NCBI RefSeq assembly: GCF_018446385.1
Contig: NC_055996.1
Location: forward strand, 16,293,317 to 16,357,316
Length of the DNA: 64,000 nucleotides
Reading direction: 5' to 3'
Origin: Zingiber officinale
Taxonomy: Eukaryota > Streptophyta > Magnoliopsida > Zingiberales > Zingiberaceae
Under the pieces are notes generated by a model. It was not told where the DNA came from and ran no database searches. It was given only the letters and a program-made list of their open reading frames with translations. Numbering within the stretch: position 1 is the stretch's first letter; every line of letters starts with the position of its first letter. Shown piece after piece: positions 1 to 10,876 of the stretch. A program made the translations under genes and the position numbers.

Positions 1-1106
1 TTTAAAATGGAATTAAAATCTGTTTTAAATTTTAGTAAATCAAAAATGAATTTAATACAGAATTACTAATCAATTATATTTAAATAAAATATAATATACA
101 AAAAAATATTTGAGACGAAATTTAAAACAAACCAAAAATGAATTTATAAAAAAATATCTAGAAATAAAAATAAATACAGATTTAAAACAGAATTTGGATC
201 CTAAATTTTATTTGGCAATAAATCTATTTATATATTTTTAAACAGAAATGAATTCTGTTTTTAATTTATATTCAATTATAAAAGAAGTATATTAAATTTT
301 TATTATTATTTTATTTTATTTTATTTTATTTTAATAAACCCTATGCTAAGTCCTCCCTCGCTTATCTTCCTCGCCAACTTGGCTTTCTCGCCGACTTTCT
401 CGTCGACTCGTCGAGCTTTCTCGCCGACTTTTTCACCAATTGCTTTCTTGCCTACTCTTCTTCTTGTATCTCAACAACGTCGTGTATCTGACCCGACTCT
501 GCTGCTCGTATCTCGCCGACTCTGCTGCTCTCTCTCAAAAGGTAACTGCTAATTTCTTCTTGAATTTTTTTTGTAGTGTCATGTTTTTGCGTCCCAAACA
601 TACTAGGGCTTTTTAACTCTTATGTAGTTTGAACTCTCCTTTATTCTTGGATTATTGATTTGTATCAAACTCCTTGGGTCTTGTCATTATCAATGTTTAG
701 GATTTAAAACATTGGTATATCCAGTTAATATCTTGTTGGTCTATGATTAACCTTTATTAATTCTGAAGGATCTTTTATTTAACCTTATTCTACATTTATT
801 TATTATAATGTGAGCATTTTGTGGTTAATAATTTTACAGAGGAATGAACAATTTGATTGGATCGTGGCTTAATTAGGTTTTGTCTGGTTTATTCTCACAC
901 TTAAAAACAAGAGATACAATTATCAATTCAGCCAATATGCATGGACTCATATGATTCTACTGATGGTATTTGTGCAGGCTGCCTTCACTGTAGCCTAACA
1001 TATTCGAGGGTATATTTTGGTAAATGTGTATATTTTGGTAAATGTTCCATACTCTCTTGCTGATGCCCTACTTGGTGAAAGTTTAATTCTATAAATGTCT
1101 CTTAGG
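1..1106. other. Left inner part of the CACTA element, non-coding
   Basis: Bases 1-330 are very AT-rich with degenerate subterminal repeats like those near the right CACTA end. Bases 343-552 are a C/T-rich stretch with several cgactttctcg-type repeats, ending at a plausible splice donor (ggtaactg, about 540). This resembles a transcribed leader of a transposase gene, but no known protein is recognisable. Bases 560-1106 show nothing else. The last five bases before the Gypsy LTR (ATATG, 1107-1111) are its target-site duplication. Confidence 0.5.
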
Positions 1107-1111
1107 ATATG

Positions 1112-2013
1112 TGATCCGACGGTAAGAACAGGGGACCCCCGTTTTGAGGAGTCAATGTCACATGGAAGTCAAAGTGCCAGGTGGTCGATAGTAGAGGGAT
1201 GAACCGACCGGACACTCGAGAAAAGGTTGGATCAATAGGCCGATCGGATAAGGGTTGGCCGACCGGACACTCGAGAAAAGGTTGGATTAATAGGCCGATC
1301 GGATAAGGGTTGGCCGACCGCCCGGCCGGCCGACCGGTGTCCAACTAATAGCAAAAGGTGCCCCGGAGGGAGTCGGGGCCCCGACGCTCATGGAATAGGA
1401 TCGTAGGGCCGAGCGGAGGGCAAGCTCGGCCGAAGACATAAGGTAGCAAACTGCTAACAGTCTCCACAAAACATATTACCCAGAATCTCCAAGTAGACCA
1501 CTATATATGTCCGGCCGGACGTAAAGCGGAGGCTGGCCGACCGGACGGCCGGTAGGGAGTAAGGGGAAAAGGGCGGGACATCTTTTTCTGACAGCGGCCA
1601 TGTTCTACGTTCAGGTCATACTCAAGATCCTATGACAGAAGGATCCGCTGTCCCATCAGAGACGTGCTCAAACTGTAGCAGTATGGTGTCAAGTAAGCTC
1701 CTCTGACAAGCCCACACTACGGTATGGGGAAGGACACGTGTACACCTCGGTTTGTGTACACTCGCTTCTCCACAGCCCTATATAAAGGCCCTCACCCTTC
1801 GCCTGAGGTACGCATGCTACGATATTTGGAGCCACTTCTTCGTTACTTGCTTGCCTGACTTGAGCGTCGGAGGGTCGTCGTCGGGAACCCCTTCCCGGCC
1901 CGACATCTTTGCAGGTTCGCCGGAGCGCCGTCCGACCGACCGAAGATCTACGTCAGCGAGAAGGAGAGAGCCACGTGCCCAGCGTCCGTTGATTCAGCTT
2001 TCGGACAGGATCA
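1112..2013 (+). repeat. 5' LTR of the Tat-like element
   Basis: This LTR is 902 bp, begins TGATCCGAC and ends GGACAGGATCA. It is 55 bp longer than the 3' LTR solely because a 55-bp segment is tandemly duplicated here (1206-1260 and 1261-1315). It contains a TATA box at 1779-1786 and is followed three bases later by the primer binding site. Confidence 0.95.
1779..1786 (+). promoter_or_regulatory. TATA box of the Tat-like 5' LTR
   Basis: TATATAAA in a GC-rich context, conserved at the same place in the 3' LTR (11489-11496). It probably marks the U3/R transcription start about 30 bp downstream. Confidence 0.7.
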
Positions 2014-2016
2014 ATT

Positions 2017-2034
2017 TGGCGCCGTCTGTGGGAA
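2017..2034 (+). promoter_or_regulatory. Primer binding site of the Tat-like element
   Basis: TGGCGCCGTCTGTGGGAA starts three bases after the 5' LTR. The TGGCGCCG core is the complement of a tRNA 3' end of the kind used by Tat and Athila Gypsy elements. The tRNA isoacceptor was not determined. Confidence 0.75.
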
Positions 2035-2059
2035 CCGCTCCTGCATCCGATCGGAAGCA

Positions 2060-3500
2060 ATGGACGAAGCTGGACGACAACACTCGGTGATGCTCTCCAC
2101 AGAGGAGCTCGATTCTTTGATCGAGACAAGAGCCGCTAAGCTTATGGAACAGAGACAAAAGTCACAAGCCGAGCGGGCGGAGCAGCAAGCAACATCAGCA
2201 TCAGGCGGCCGAGCGGAAGCACCGCAGGCCACAGTTGCATTCCATCGGGCCCTATTCCGCACTCCTGAAGCCGCGACAACTAATCGTGATCTAGGATCTT
2301 CTTCGGATGAAATGCCAAGATGAGACAACAAAAAAGGGAAAGCCCCCCGAGCGGACGCCTCTCCCGAGCGGATCAACCGTCAATTTTCAGAGGCTATTCT
2401 ACGAGACCCTTTGCCGAAGAACTATGTGCCCCCGGCGATCGGTGAATACAATGGAACCACCGACCCGGACGATCATTTGGGTAAGTTCGATAACACGGCT
2501 ACCCTTCATCAATACACAGACGGAGTAAAGTGTCGAGTTTTTCTGACCACCCTCTCGAGATCGGCTCAACGGTGGTTTCGGAGGTTGCCGGACGGATCCA
2601 TCACAAGTTTCAAAGATTTCCGAACGGCTTTCCTCCACCACTTTGCAAGCAGTCGGCGCTATCAAGAAACTAGTGTTAGTCTGTTTCCCATCAAACAAGA
2701 AGCCCGCGAATCGCTCCGAGCCTACATCCAGCGCTTCAACAGAGTGGTCATGGATATTCCAACGGCCACCTCGGAGACTATGATGAATGCCTTCACACAA
2801 GGCCTCGTGGATGGGGATTTCTTCCGATCGCTCATTCGGAAGCCGCCCCGAGACTACGACCACATGCTACACCGGGCCAACGAATACATCAACGTAGAGG
2901 AAGCCCAAGCGGCCCGGAAAAAAGAAACTCCAACCGAGCGGGCTCCTCCCACCGAGCGGAAGGCGCACGCTGCTCATCAGCCACCCAGAGGACCGAGGGC
3001 CGAAGCAATCCGCTCCCCCCATGCTAGGTCCCACGTGCAAGAGGTAGCTGCCGCGCGGCCCAAGCCAAAGAAGAAATGGACCACAATGTTCTGCTCCTTC
3101 CACCGGACGGACACACATAACACCAGGGATTGCCGGAGTCTTCCTCTAATCGCACACCCCGTTCCCAGGGGTGGCGGTCGTCGATCGCCATCAGCCGACA
3201 GGCGATAGAGACCTCGTGAAGCCGATCGGACGATAGCTGACAAGCGACAACAACATACTCCCGAGCGACATCGCTCTCCGAGGCGGGAGAATCTCCGGAT
3301 GTCTAGGGAACGACCCCGACCGTCCGCTCGGGAAGAAGAAAATAGAAGTAATACGTCCCGAGGTGAGATCAACATTATTGCTGGCGGGCCGACCGGAGGC
3401 GACTCTAACCGAGCAAGGAAGGCGAGCGTCCGGCAGCTCCAGATCCATGCGGTCGGCTACAGCCAGGAACGGGCAAGCGGACCCGAAATCAGTTTCGGGC
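2060..3500 (+). pseudogene. Tat-like gag region
   Basis: First part of one long gag-pol frame. The start ATG at 2060 is 46 bases after the LTR. A basic, glutamine-rich N-terminus is followed, from about 2411, by the retrotransposon gag capsid signature: EYNGTTDPDDHL, then a W-containing segment ending RWFRRLPDGSI, then FASS and the typical ...QRFNRV segment. A C-x2-H-x4-H-x4-C type zinc motif lies near 3090-3140 (FCSFHRTDTHNTRDC). The frame is interrupted by TGA at 2321-2323 and TAG at 3206-3208, with no frame change. Gag would form the virus-like particle in the cytoplasm. Confidence 0.85.
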
Positions 3501-4213
3501 CCAGGGACTTGGAAGGAGTTGAAGTTCCCCACGACGACGCTCTTCTCATCAAAGCAGTAATAGCCAATTACACTATACACCGCGTTTTTATTTACACGGG
3601 AAGCTCGGCAAACATCATGTTTAAAAAGGCCTTCGAGCAACTACAAATTGACCGAGCCGAGCTGCTGCCCATGACAACTCCCCTTTACGGGTTTACGGGC
3701 AATGAAGTTCAGCCGGTCGGACAGATCCGGCTGGCCATATCACTGGGAGAGGAGCCGCTCAGAAGGACGCGGACTGCAAACTTCGTCATAGTGGACTCTC
3801 CGTCGGCGTACAATGTCATATTGGGACGACCGGCTCTAAGTGAGTTCCGAGCAGCCGTCTCCACCTTCCACCAGAAAATCAAGTTCCCCGTAGAAGACAA
3901 GGTGGGAGAAGTACGAGGAGATCAACTGGCAGCTCGGTGATGCTATGTCGAGATGGTCCGAGCTGAAGCCAATGCCGCCCGGAAGGCACCACGAATCGAG
4001 GTGAACGCTATAACTGAAAAACCTCCCTCTTTGGTTTATGAAGAAAAAGAGGACGTGCAGATTCACCCAACTCGATCGGAGGCAACAACGTTCATTGCGG
4101 CCGATCTGGAGGCCAACCAGAAAGAGGAAGTGATCAAATGCCTCCAAAGAAACCGTGATGTCTTCGTCTGGTCGACGCATGAGCTGCCCGAAATTTCACC
4201 GAGTATAGCGTAG
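3501..4213 (+). pseudogene. Tat-like aspartic protease region
   Basis: Continues the same frame as gag. A retropepsin-like segment at about 3560-3900 contains the motif position YTGSSANIMF and, further on, a VILGRPALSEF-like flap/end motif. The catalytic aspartate of the D-T/S-G triad is replaced by tyrosine here (codon TAC), so the protease should be inactive independently of the stops at 3938-3940 (TGA) and 4211-4213 (TAG). The role in the family is maturation of the gag-pol polyprotein. Confidence 0.82.
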
Positions 4214-5932
4214 CATGAGCTACACGTCCGACCGGACGCTCGGCCGGTGAAGCAGAGAAAAAGAGACTTCAGCGCTGAACAGAATGCAATCATCCGATTG
4301 GAGGTCGAGAAACTCTTGGAGGTCGGTCACATACGCAAGGTCCAGTTCCCTAGCTGGCTGGCGAACGTGGTACTAGTCTCCAACCCGGGCGATAAATGGA
4401 GAGTGTGCATCGATTTCCGGGACCTTATCAAGGAGTGCCCAAAAGATTTTTATCCTCTGCCCCGGATCGATCAACTGGTGGATTCTACGGCCGGCTGCGA
4501 GTTGATATGCATGCTCGACGCATATCAAGGCTATCATCAAGTGTCACTAGCCCGAGAAGATCAAGAAAAAGTCATCTTTGTTACAGCCGACGACACCTAT
4601 TGCTATAATGTGATGTCGTTCGGACTAAAGAACGCGGGAGCCACTTATCAGCGATTGATGAACAAAGTGTTCAAAGAGCAGATCGGGCGAAATCTGGAAG
4701 TATACGTGGATGACATTCTCATCAAGTCCGTCCGAGCGGCCGATCTCTTTGAAGACATGGAAGAGACCTTCAGAACGCTGAGGAGGTATGGAGTTAAGCT
4801 CAACCCCCAGAAATGTCTATTCGGAGCCAAGGGCGGGCGTTTCTTGGGCTACATAGTGACAGAGCGGGGCATCGAGGCAAATCCCAGCAAAGTGAAAGCC
4901 CTACAAGATATGCCGCCCCCAAGAAATTTGAGGGAAGTGCAGCGCTTGACCGGTCGGATAACTGCTTTGTCCATATTCATCTCCAAGACTGCCGACCGAA
5001 GCATACCTTTTTTCAAAATCTTGCGCAAAGCCACTAAGTTCCACTGGGACGAAGAGTGCGATCGGGCGTTCGAAGACCTGAAGACATATTTGAACTCTCT
5101 CCCGGTACTAGCCAAGCCAACTATGGGTGAGCCACTTTGTATCTACTTATCTTCAACAGAGCAAGCAGTCGGCTCGGCACTAGTTAGGGCGAGCGGAGAA
5201 GAGCCTGTATATTTTCTGAGCCATATTTTAAAAGATGTTGAATCACGCTACACTGGGCTCGAGAAGCTGGCTTTCGCTTTGGTCCTCGCTGCTCGGCGCC
5301 TCCGTCTCTATTTCTTGGCTCACACTATCATCGTCTGGACGAACATCCCACTGGGAAGGGTGTTGTTGAATCCCGAAGCGTCCGGGCGGCTCATCAAATG
5401 GACAACGGAGTTAAGTGAATTTGACATTCAATACCAGCCCCAGTCGGCGATAAAGGCGCAATCCTTGGCGGATTTTATCACTGAAGTACAAAGGCCAGAA
5501 CCCGAAGCCATGTGGAAGATATTTGTGGAAGGATCGTCCACTCGGCTCGGGAGCGGTATTGGTATATTATTGCTTTCTCCCCAAGAAGAAAAGATGTATC
5601 TATCCGTCCGGTTTGATTATATAGCTACGAATAATGAAGCAGAGTATGAAGCCCTTATAGCCGGCTTACAGGCCACCCGGCATGTAGGGGCCAGACGGGT
5701 GACGCTGCATTTAGATTCGCAATTGGCCGCTTAACAACTCTCAGGCTCTTTTGAGATCAACAACGCTCGGCTCAAGCTTTACGCTCAAGCCTTCGAGAAA
5801 CTCAAGGCCGACTTCAGAGAGGTTATTATCCAGAAGATACCCCGAGCGGAGAACCAGGCGGCCGATGAATTAGCCAAACTCGCAAGCTCAATAACGCCGA
5901 TCGCTATTCAACAACCAATTGAACAAGTATCT
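4214..5932 (+). pseudogene. Tat-like reverse transcriptase and RNase H
   Basis: Same frame as the preceding regions. Reverse transcriptase motifs include WRVCIDFRDLIKECPKDFYPLP, YQGYHQV, FGLKNAGATYQRLMNKVF and the catalytic YVDDILIKS (about 4708). A first RNase H-like segment (PVYFLSHILKDVESRYTGLEKLAFALV) is followed by a second one beginning near 5515 with WKIFVEGSS and then NNEAEYEALIAGL and LDSQLAA. Dual RNase H is a Tat-lineage trait. The first acidic residue of the second RNase H is E rather than the usual D. A TAA stop lies at 5732-5734, then the frame continues. Confidence 0.88.
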
Positions 5933-7207
5933 TTGGTGGCGCACGTCGATCGGATGGAGGGCCTCTCGTTTCCGAGCGACTGGCGGACACCCATCTTGGA
6001 GTTTCTCCGCTCGGGTGCTACACCGTCCGATCGGGATGAGACCCAGCTATTAAGAAGGAGAACCGGTCGGTTCACGCTCATTGGAGACCAACTCTACAAG
6101 AAGGCTTTCTCCCGGCCTCTGTTGAAATGTGTGAGCTCGGAAGACGCGGCGTACATCCTCCAAGAAGTGCACCAAGGATCGTGCGGGGGGCATCTGGGCG
6201 GACGATCGTTGGCTAAGAAGATCCTGCTGGCCGGATACTTTTGGCCAACCCTGCGAGCAGACACCGCTCGGACCGTGGCGACGTGCCTTTCTTGTCAGAA
6301 GTACCATAACTTCTCCCACCGACCGTCGGAGGAAATGAAGGCAGCTACAGTGTCCTGTCCGTTCGACCAATGGGGAATGGATATTGTTGGTCCGTTTCCT
6401 ATGGCGACCGGGCAGAGGAAATTTCTACTAGTGGCTGTCGATTATTTTTCCAAATGGGTGGAGGCCGAGCCACTGGCCAAGATCACCGAGCAGATGGTCA
6501 AGAAGTTCATTTGGCAACATATCATCTGCCGGTTCGGCATCTCCCGCCGACTCGTCTCCGACAATGGGCGGCAATTCGCGGGAAAGTTGCTCGAAGACTG
6601 GTGTAAAAGCTATGGCATCGAACAACACTTCACGTCCGTGGCTTATCCCCAAAGTAACGGCCAAGCCGAAGTAGCCAACCGGGAAATTCTTCGCATTTTG
6701 CGCGCTCAGCTTGACCATTTGGGAGGAAGCTGGGTGGATGAAGTTCCAGACGTCCTATGGGCCATCCGAACGACCCCGAAGGAGGGCATGGGCGTGACAC
6801 CATTTCACTTGGTGTATGGCGGCGAAGCAGTTATTCCTGTCGAAGTCGGCGTAGAGTCCGTCCGGATCCAGAATTATGATAATAATAACGCCGAGCGGAG
6901 GAACATGGAGCTGGATCTGGTCGAAGAAGAGCGAGCCAAGGCGTCCGTTCGGCTGATGGCGTACCGACAACGTATGAAGCAAAATTACAACCGGCGCGTA
7001 ATTCCTCGATCGTTCCAAGTTGGTGACCTTGTCTGGAAGAAAGTAAAGTCGGTCGGCGACGTCGGCAAGCTGGAAGCCCCTTAGATGGGCCCCTTCAAAA
7101 TCATCGAAAAGCTCCGCTCGGGCGCTTATTATTTTGAGGATGAAGACGGGCGGCAGTTAGATCGACCATGGAGCGCGAATCATCTCCAGCCATACCGAGC
7201 TGGGTAA
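5933..7207 (+). pseudogene. Tat-like integrase and polyprotein end
   Basis: Same frame again. The HHCC zinc-binding motif is at 6160-6300 (H...GGHLGG...C-LSC-QKY). The DDE core has D in DQWGMDIVGPFP, D in LVSDNGRQF and E in YPQSNGQAEVANREIL, all present. A C-terminal segment with FQVGDLVWKKV follows. TAG at 7082-7084 interrupts the frame shortly before the natural end, TAA at 7205-7207. Integrase inserts the cDNA and makes the 5-bp TSD seen here. From 2060 to 7207 the frame is constant (1716 codons), broken only by six stops. Confidence 0.88.
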
Positions 7208-7329
7208 GAGGTGCGCTGATGTAATTTTGCATATGCTTTGGTCGCCTAGATACTTGTAATGCAGGCATCAAAAATGATAAAGGATGACAAATGACTTCGT
7301 CGAACAGCAATGTTCAAATTAGCCTTAAA

Positions 7330-7654
7330 GACCGTCGAGCTCCGACGTTAAAAATCGAGAGACGAGCCGGCGTCTATAAACCCTTTGAGCGGAAGACCAT
7401 CGAGCTCCGACGTTAAAAATCGAGAGACGAGCCGGCGTCTATAAACCCTCCGAGCGGAAGACCGTCGAGCTCCGACATTAAAAATCGAGAGACGAGCCGG
7501 CGTCTATAAACCCTCCGAGCGGAAGACCGTCGAGCTACGATGTTAAAAATCGAGAGACGAGCCGGCGTCTATAAACCCTCCGAGCGGAAGACCGTCGAGC
7601 TCCGACGTTAAAAATCGAGAGACGAGCTGGCGTCTATAAACCCTCCGAGCGGAA
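7330..7654. repeat. Five tandem 65-bp units inside the Tat-like element
   Basis: Units start at 7330, 7395, 7460, 7525 and 7590, each exactly 65 bp, nearly identical, beginning gaccgtcgagctccgac and ending ccgagcggaa. Each holds a tctataaac word. The array lies between the end of gag-pol and the antisense gene. Bases 7208-7329 and 7655-7993 around it show no gene. Confidence 0.95.
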
Positions 7655-7993
7655 GAAGGCAATAAGGACGGCAAGTGTCCAAAGAACTGTTATCAAAGCG
7701 TCAATATCGTTCAACTGCTCCTATATCCGATCCGCTTGGCCCTATACCCAAAGGTACTTCATTGGTATCTAGCCAACGATCTCTGCTAAGGGGAACGTCA
7801 CATATTTAGCGAACGATCGGCATCTAAGTGTGATAAAAGGCGGGTGGTCGGCACATAGATAAACTTCCATTCGAGATATCATATCAAAGAAACAGCAAGC
7901 AAAAGGAGATTACATTAAAGAAAATAAGGCCGAGCAGCCAAATTACAAAAAGGGGGTAGTTTATAGCCGAACGGCTAGATTACATTTAAGCTT

Positions 7994-10230
7994 CTACTCT
8001 AAATAATCATAAAGATCCTTGAGGATATTGTCAAGGAGCGCCACTTGATCTGCAGCCGGGATGGTGAAGGACTCGGGAAGTTGCCCCTTGGACTTCAAAT
8101 ATGCGGTGGTGGCGGTCATGGCGAGGTCAAAGGCAGTGTACATCCGCTCGCAAACCTTCTCTGAAAATTCGGGCGAGCGGATGTAATTCTGTCTCAAGGC
8201 GGTGACCCGGCTCGGCTCAGCCTCTTGATATTCTTTGAAGACCAATTGAGACGCGTCGAGGGACTCCTGCAGAGTTTTCAGCTCGTCTATATGCTTCAGT
8301 GCGTCAGCCGAGCGGCCTGCTTTCTCGCTATCGAGCTGGTCCATCAGCCCCTTTACTTTCTGCTCTAGGCCCCGAGCCTCCACATTCTTTTTCTCCAGAT
8401 CGGAGATGGCCGTGTTTTTGCGAGTAGTGGCCAGGGTTATTTTTGTGTCGAGCGATTTGACCTGTCACTCGGACTCGGCCAAGGCGTGGGCCTGATCGAC
8501 CGTCTTCTTCTGCTCGGCCGCCAACAAATCTTGAGCTTTCTTCAGCTCCTTTTGCAGCTCGGCATACGAAGGGCCTTGAGAGCCGGACGGACCGCTAGCC
8601 GCCTTCAGTTGTCTTAATTCCTCGTCCACCATCGCCAGGCGGTTGGAGACAGCTATCTCCTCCACCCATCTCTGGCGAGAGAATTAGAAGTTGTTAGTGG
8701 ACGAGCGGAGATAATCCATACCAAACTTCGAAGAAAACAAACTTACCCCCGTGGCCTCCTGCATATGGCTATTAGCCAAATTTCGGAGGGGGATCAGCGC
8801 GACGCGCGCCCGAGCGTCGGCCCACATCTCAGCTAGGGGCCCCTTCAAGGTGATGGTGTGCTCGGGCACGGTTGGGCGGTCGGCCTCTGGCAGCAGCTCT
8901 TCAGTCGAGAGATGAAGAGAGGCCCGTACAGTGCGGCCATGACTGGGGGTCGTCCGATCGGAGGTCGGAAGAGGATCAGAAGCCGGCGCCGAAAACTGAG
9001 AATGAATGGTTGAGCGCTGGACTGGTTGACGAGCGGGCGGAAGGGTGCTGACTGGAATAACCTCAATCGGGGCTGCCGGCTCGTCCCATTCAGAGGGCGT
9101 CCGGTCGGACGAAATGGCTTCGACTTCTGGAGCCTTGCCGCGAGCAGTGGCAGTGTCCCGCTCGGATGGTTGGATTGCGGAGGTAGCCGATCGCAGGGGA
9201 GTCTCCACCCGGCGCCTCTTTTGTCGAGGTTGCTCTTTCTCCCGAGCCGAACCTTCCTCTTGGGCAGTTGGTCCTCTGCTGGGGGTGGCTCCGCTTGCCA
9301 CGTTCTGATGAGAGGCCTGAGCGGCTGACTCTTCCTGAGTCCCGCTTTCCCCTTCATGCGAGCCGACCGGCTGGATGCCGAGCGTCTCCATTTCTTTGGC
9401 TGCCGCGGCTTCGAGCGCCGCCGCCTTCTTCTTGAGTATGCCAGCCATTACCGACTCCATGACGATAGCCGCTGCAAAGGAAAGAAGAGAAATCAGTTAG
9501 CAATCAAAGCATATCCCCAAGTAAAATTCTTACCGAAGCTGCTCGGAAGAGGGGTCCGCATTGAACTTAGGCCGAAGATGTACATCACTCCTTCGTGAAG
9601 AAGCTTATTGATGTCAAGCCGCAGACCGGCTAGCATATTTGCAGCATGGAGGTAATCCGGTCGGGTCTTGAATTTCTTCAGCTCTGGAGCGGGGGATAGG
9701 TCGATCTGCCACTTGGTCCAGAAATTGGCCCGATCGGGCATGCGAATATAGAAAAAATACTCCTTCCAATGTTTATTAGAAGAAGGCAGTTTATTAAAGA
9801 AGACTAAGCTGAGCCGAGCTTGGAACATGAAGGTGCCCGGCTCAGACTGCTTGGGGTAATAGAAATAATAAAAGACCTCCGGTCGGAGGGGGATGTTGTG
9901 GATCTTGAACAAAACAACAACACCACAGAGAAGACGAAAGGTGTTGGGTACTAGACTACCGAGTGGAACGCCAAAAAAGTTACAAACATCTATAATGAAG
10001 GGATGTACAGGGAAGTGCAGACCGGCAGTAAACTGGTCGCGGAAGACACAGAAAGCTCCGCGCGGCGGCCTGTGTGGCCGAGCGGAAGGACCGGCTAAAA
10101 GAAGTTCAAAATCAACGGGGATTTCAAAATTATCGGTCAGGATATCAAAGTCACGCTGATCGAATCGTGATTGCATGGTAGTGTACCAAGGGCCGAGGGA
10201 CTGGTCTTCAGGATGAGAAGAACTAGCCAT
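7994..10230 (-). pseudogene. Antisense spliced accessory gene (aORF) of the Tat-like element
   Basis: Reads against gag-pol. Exon 1 runs 10230 to 9534 (start MASSSHPEDQ), exon 2 9471 to 8747 and exon 3 8671 to 7994. The introns are 62 bp and 75 bp, both GTAAG/T...CAG, and the frame is kept across both junctions. The exon 1 product (RQDFDILTDNFEIP-like segment, PRGAFCVFRDQF, HPFIIDVCNFFGVPLGSLVPN) resembles the putative gypsy-type transposon domain (Pfam Transposase_28 family) known from Tat antisense ORFs. Exon 2 is serine/proline-rich and low complexity. Exon 3 is a long coiled coil rich in E, K, L and Q. One in-frame TGA at 8465-8467 splits exon 3, after which the frame stays open to the TAG/TAA end near 7994. 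Function is unknown in the whole group. A TATA box 275 bp upstream suggests its own promoter. Confidence 0.82.
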
Positions 10231-10503
10231 GGTCCGATCGGAAGAAATCGAAAAGGCAAAAAGGCAGAAGAAAGACGACAGTAAGCGAAAAGAGTACCCT
10301 GGGAGCGAAAACTGGGGAAAGATATGTAAAGAAAGCACTGGAAACAAGAAACAAAAGAGGAGAACCTTACGAGAAAAAGGAGGGTCAAAGGGAGAACACC
10401 GGGGATCGCCAGAAGCAAGAGAACACGATGCCGGAGCTCTAGAACGCGAAGGATAACCGGGGGCACGCGAAAGAGGAAGTGAGACGACGGAGGAGAAAAC
10501 GAA

Positions 10504-10513
10504 GATTTTATAG
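10504..10513 (-). promoter_or_regulatory. TATA box of the antisense gene
   Basis: On the minus strand the sequence reads ccaccCTATAAAATCttcg, about 275 bp upstream of the antisense ATG at 10230. The first-exon leader between them has no competing long ORF start in frame. It suggests that transcription of the antisense gene does not depend on the LTR. Confidence 0.6.
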
Positions 10514-10861
10514 GGTGGAGGCCGGGCGGCCACCACCGTCGGATCCAGGTCACGGGAGCCAAAGCACACATCCAGCCGTTCATTTCAAACCGCCTCGATC
10601 TCGTCGCTCGACCATGCCGCCGTCGTACGATGATGGCAGGGCGCCACGTGGCAGTCAGCCATTCGATGCATTTAATGAGCGCATGCTCCGCCTTAATGTC
10701 GGAGATTGGCGCAGATTACGAGGAGATTCGAGGAATGTTGCTGTTGACTAACCTTACGGCCATCCCTACGGGAGGCCCAGCGGAGGGTAATGGCACGAAG
10801 GAGCCGCCCGGCTAAACTCGCAGTCCAGTCAGTCGGACTAATCGCCTCCTTCGACTAGACT

Positions 10862-10876
10862 TGAAGGAGAGGCAAG
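10862..10876 (+). promoter_or_regulatory. Polypurine tract of the Tat-like element
   Basis: tgaaggagaggcaag immediately precedes the 3' LTR, where the plus-strand primer is expected. The purine run is imperfect. Confidence 0.6.

Noticed and set aside
7330..7654. Regular repeats that could suggest a CRISPR array
   Set aside because: Units are contiguous 65-bp tandem copies without variable spacers, and the context is a plant retrotransposon.
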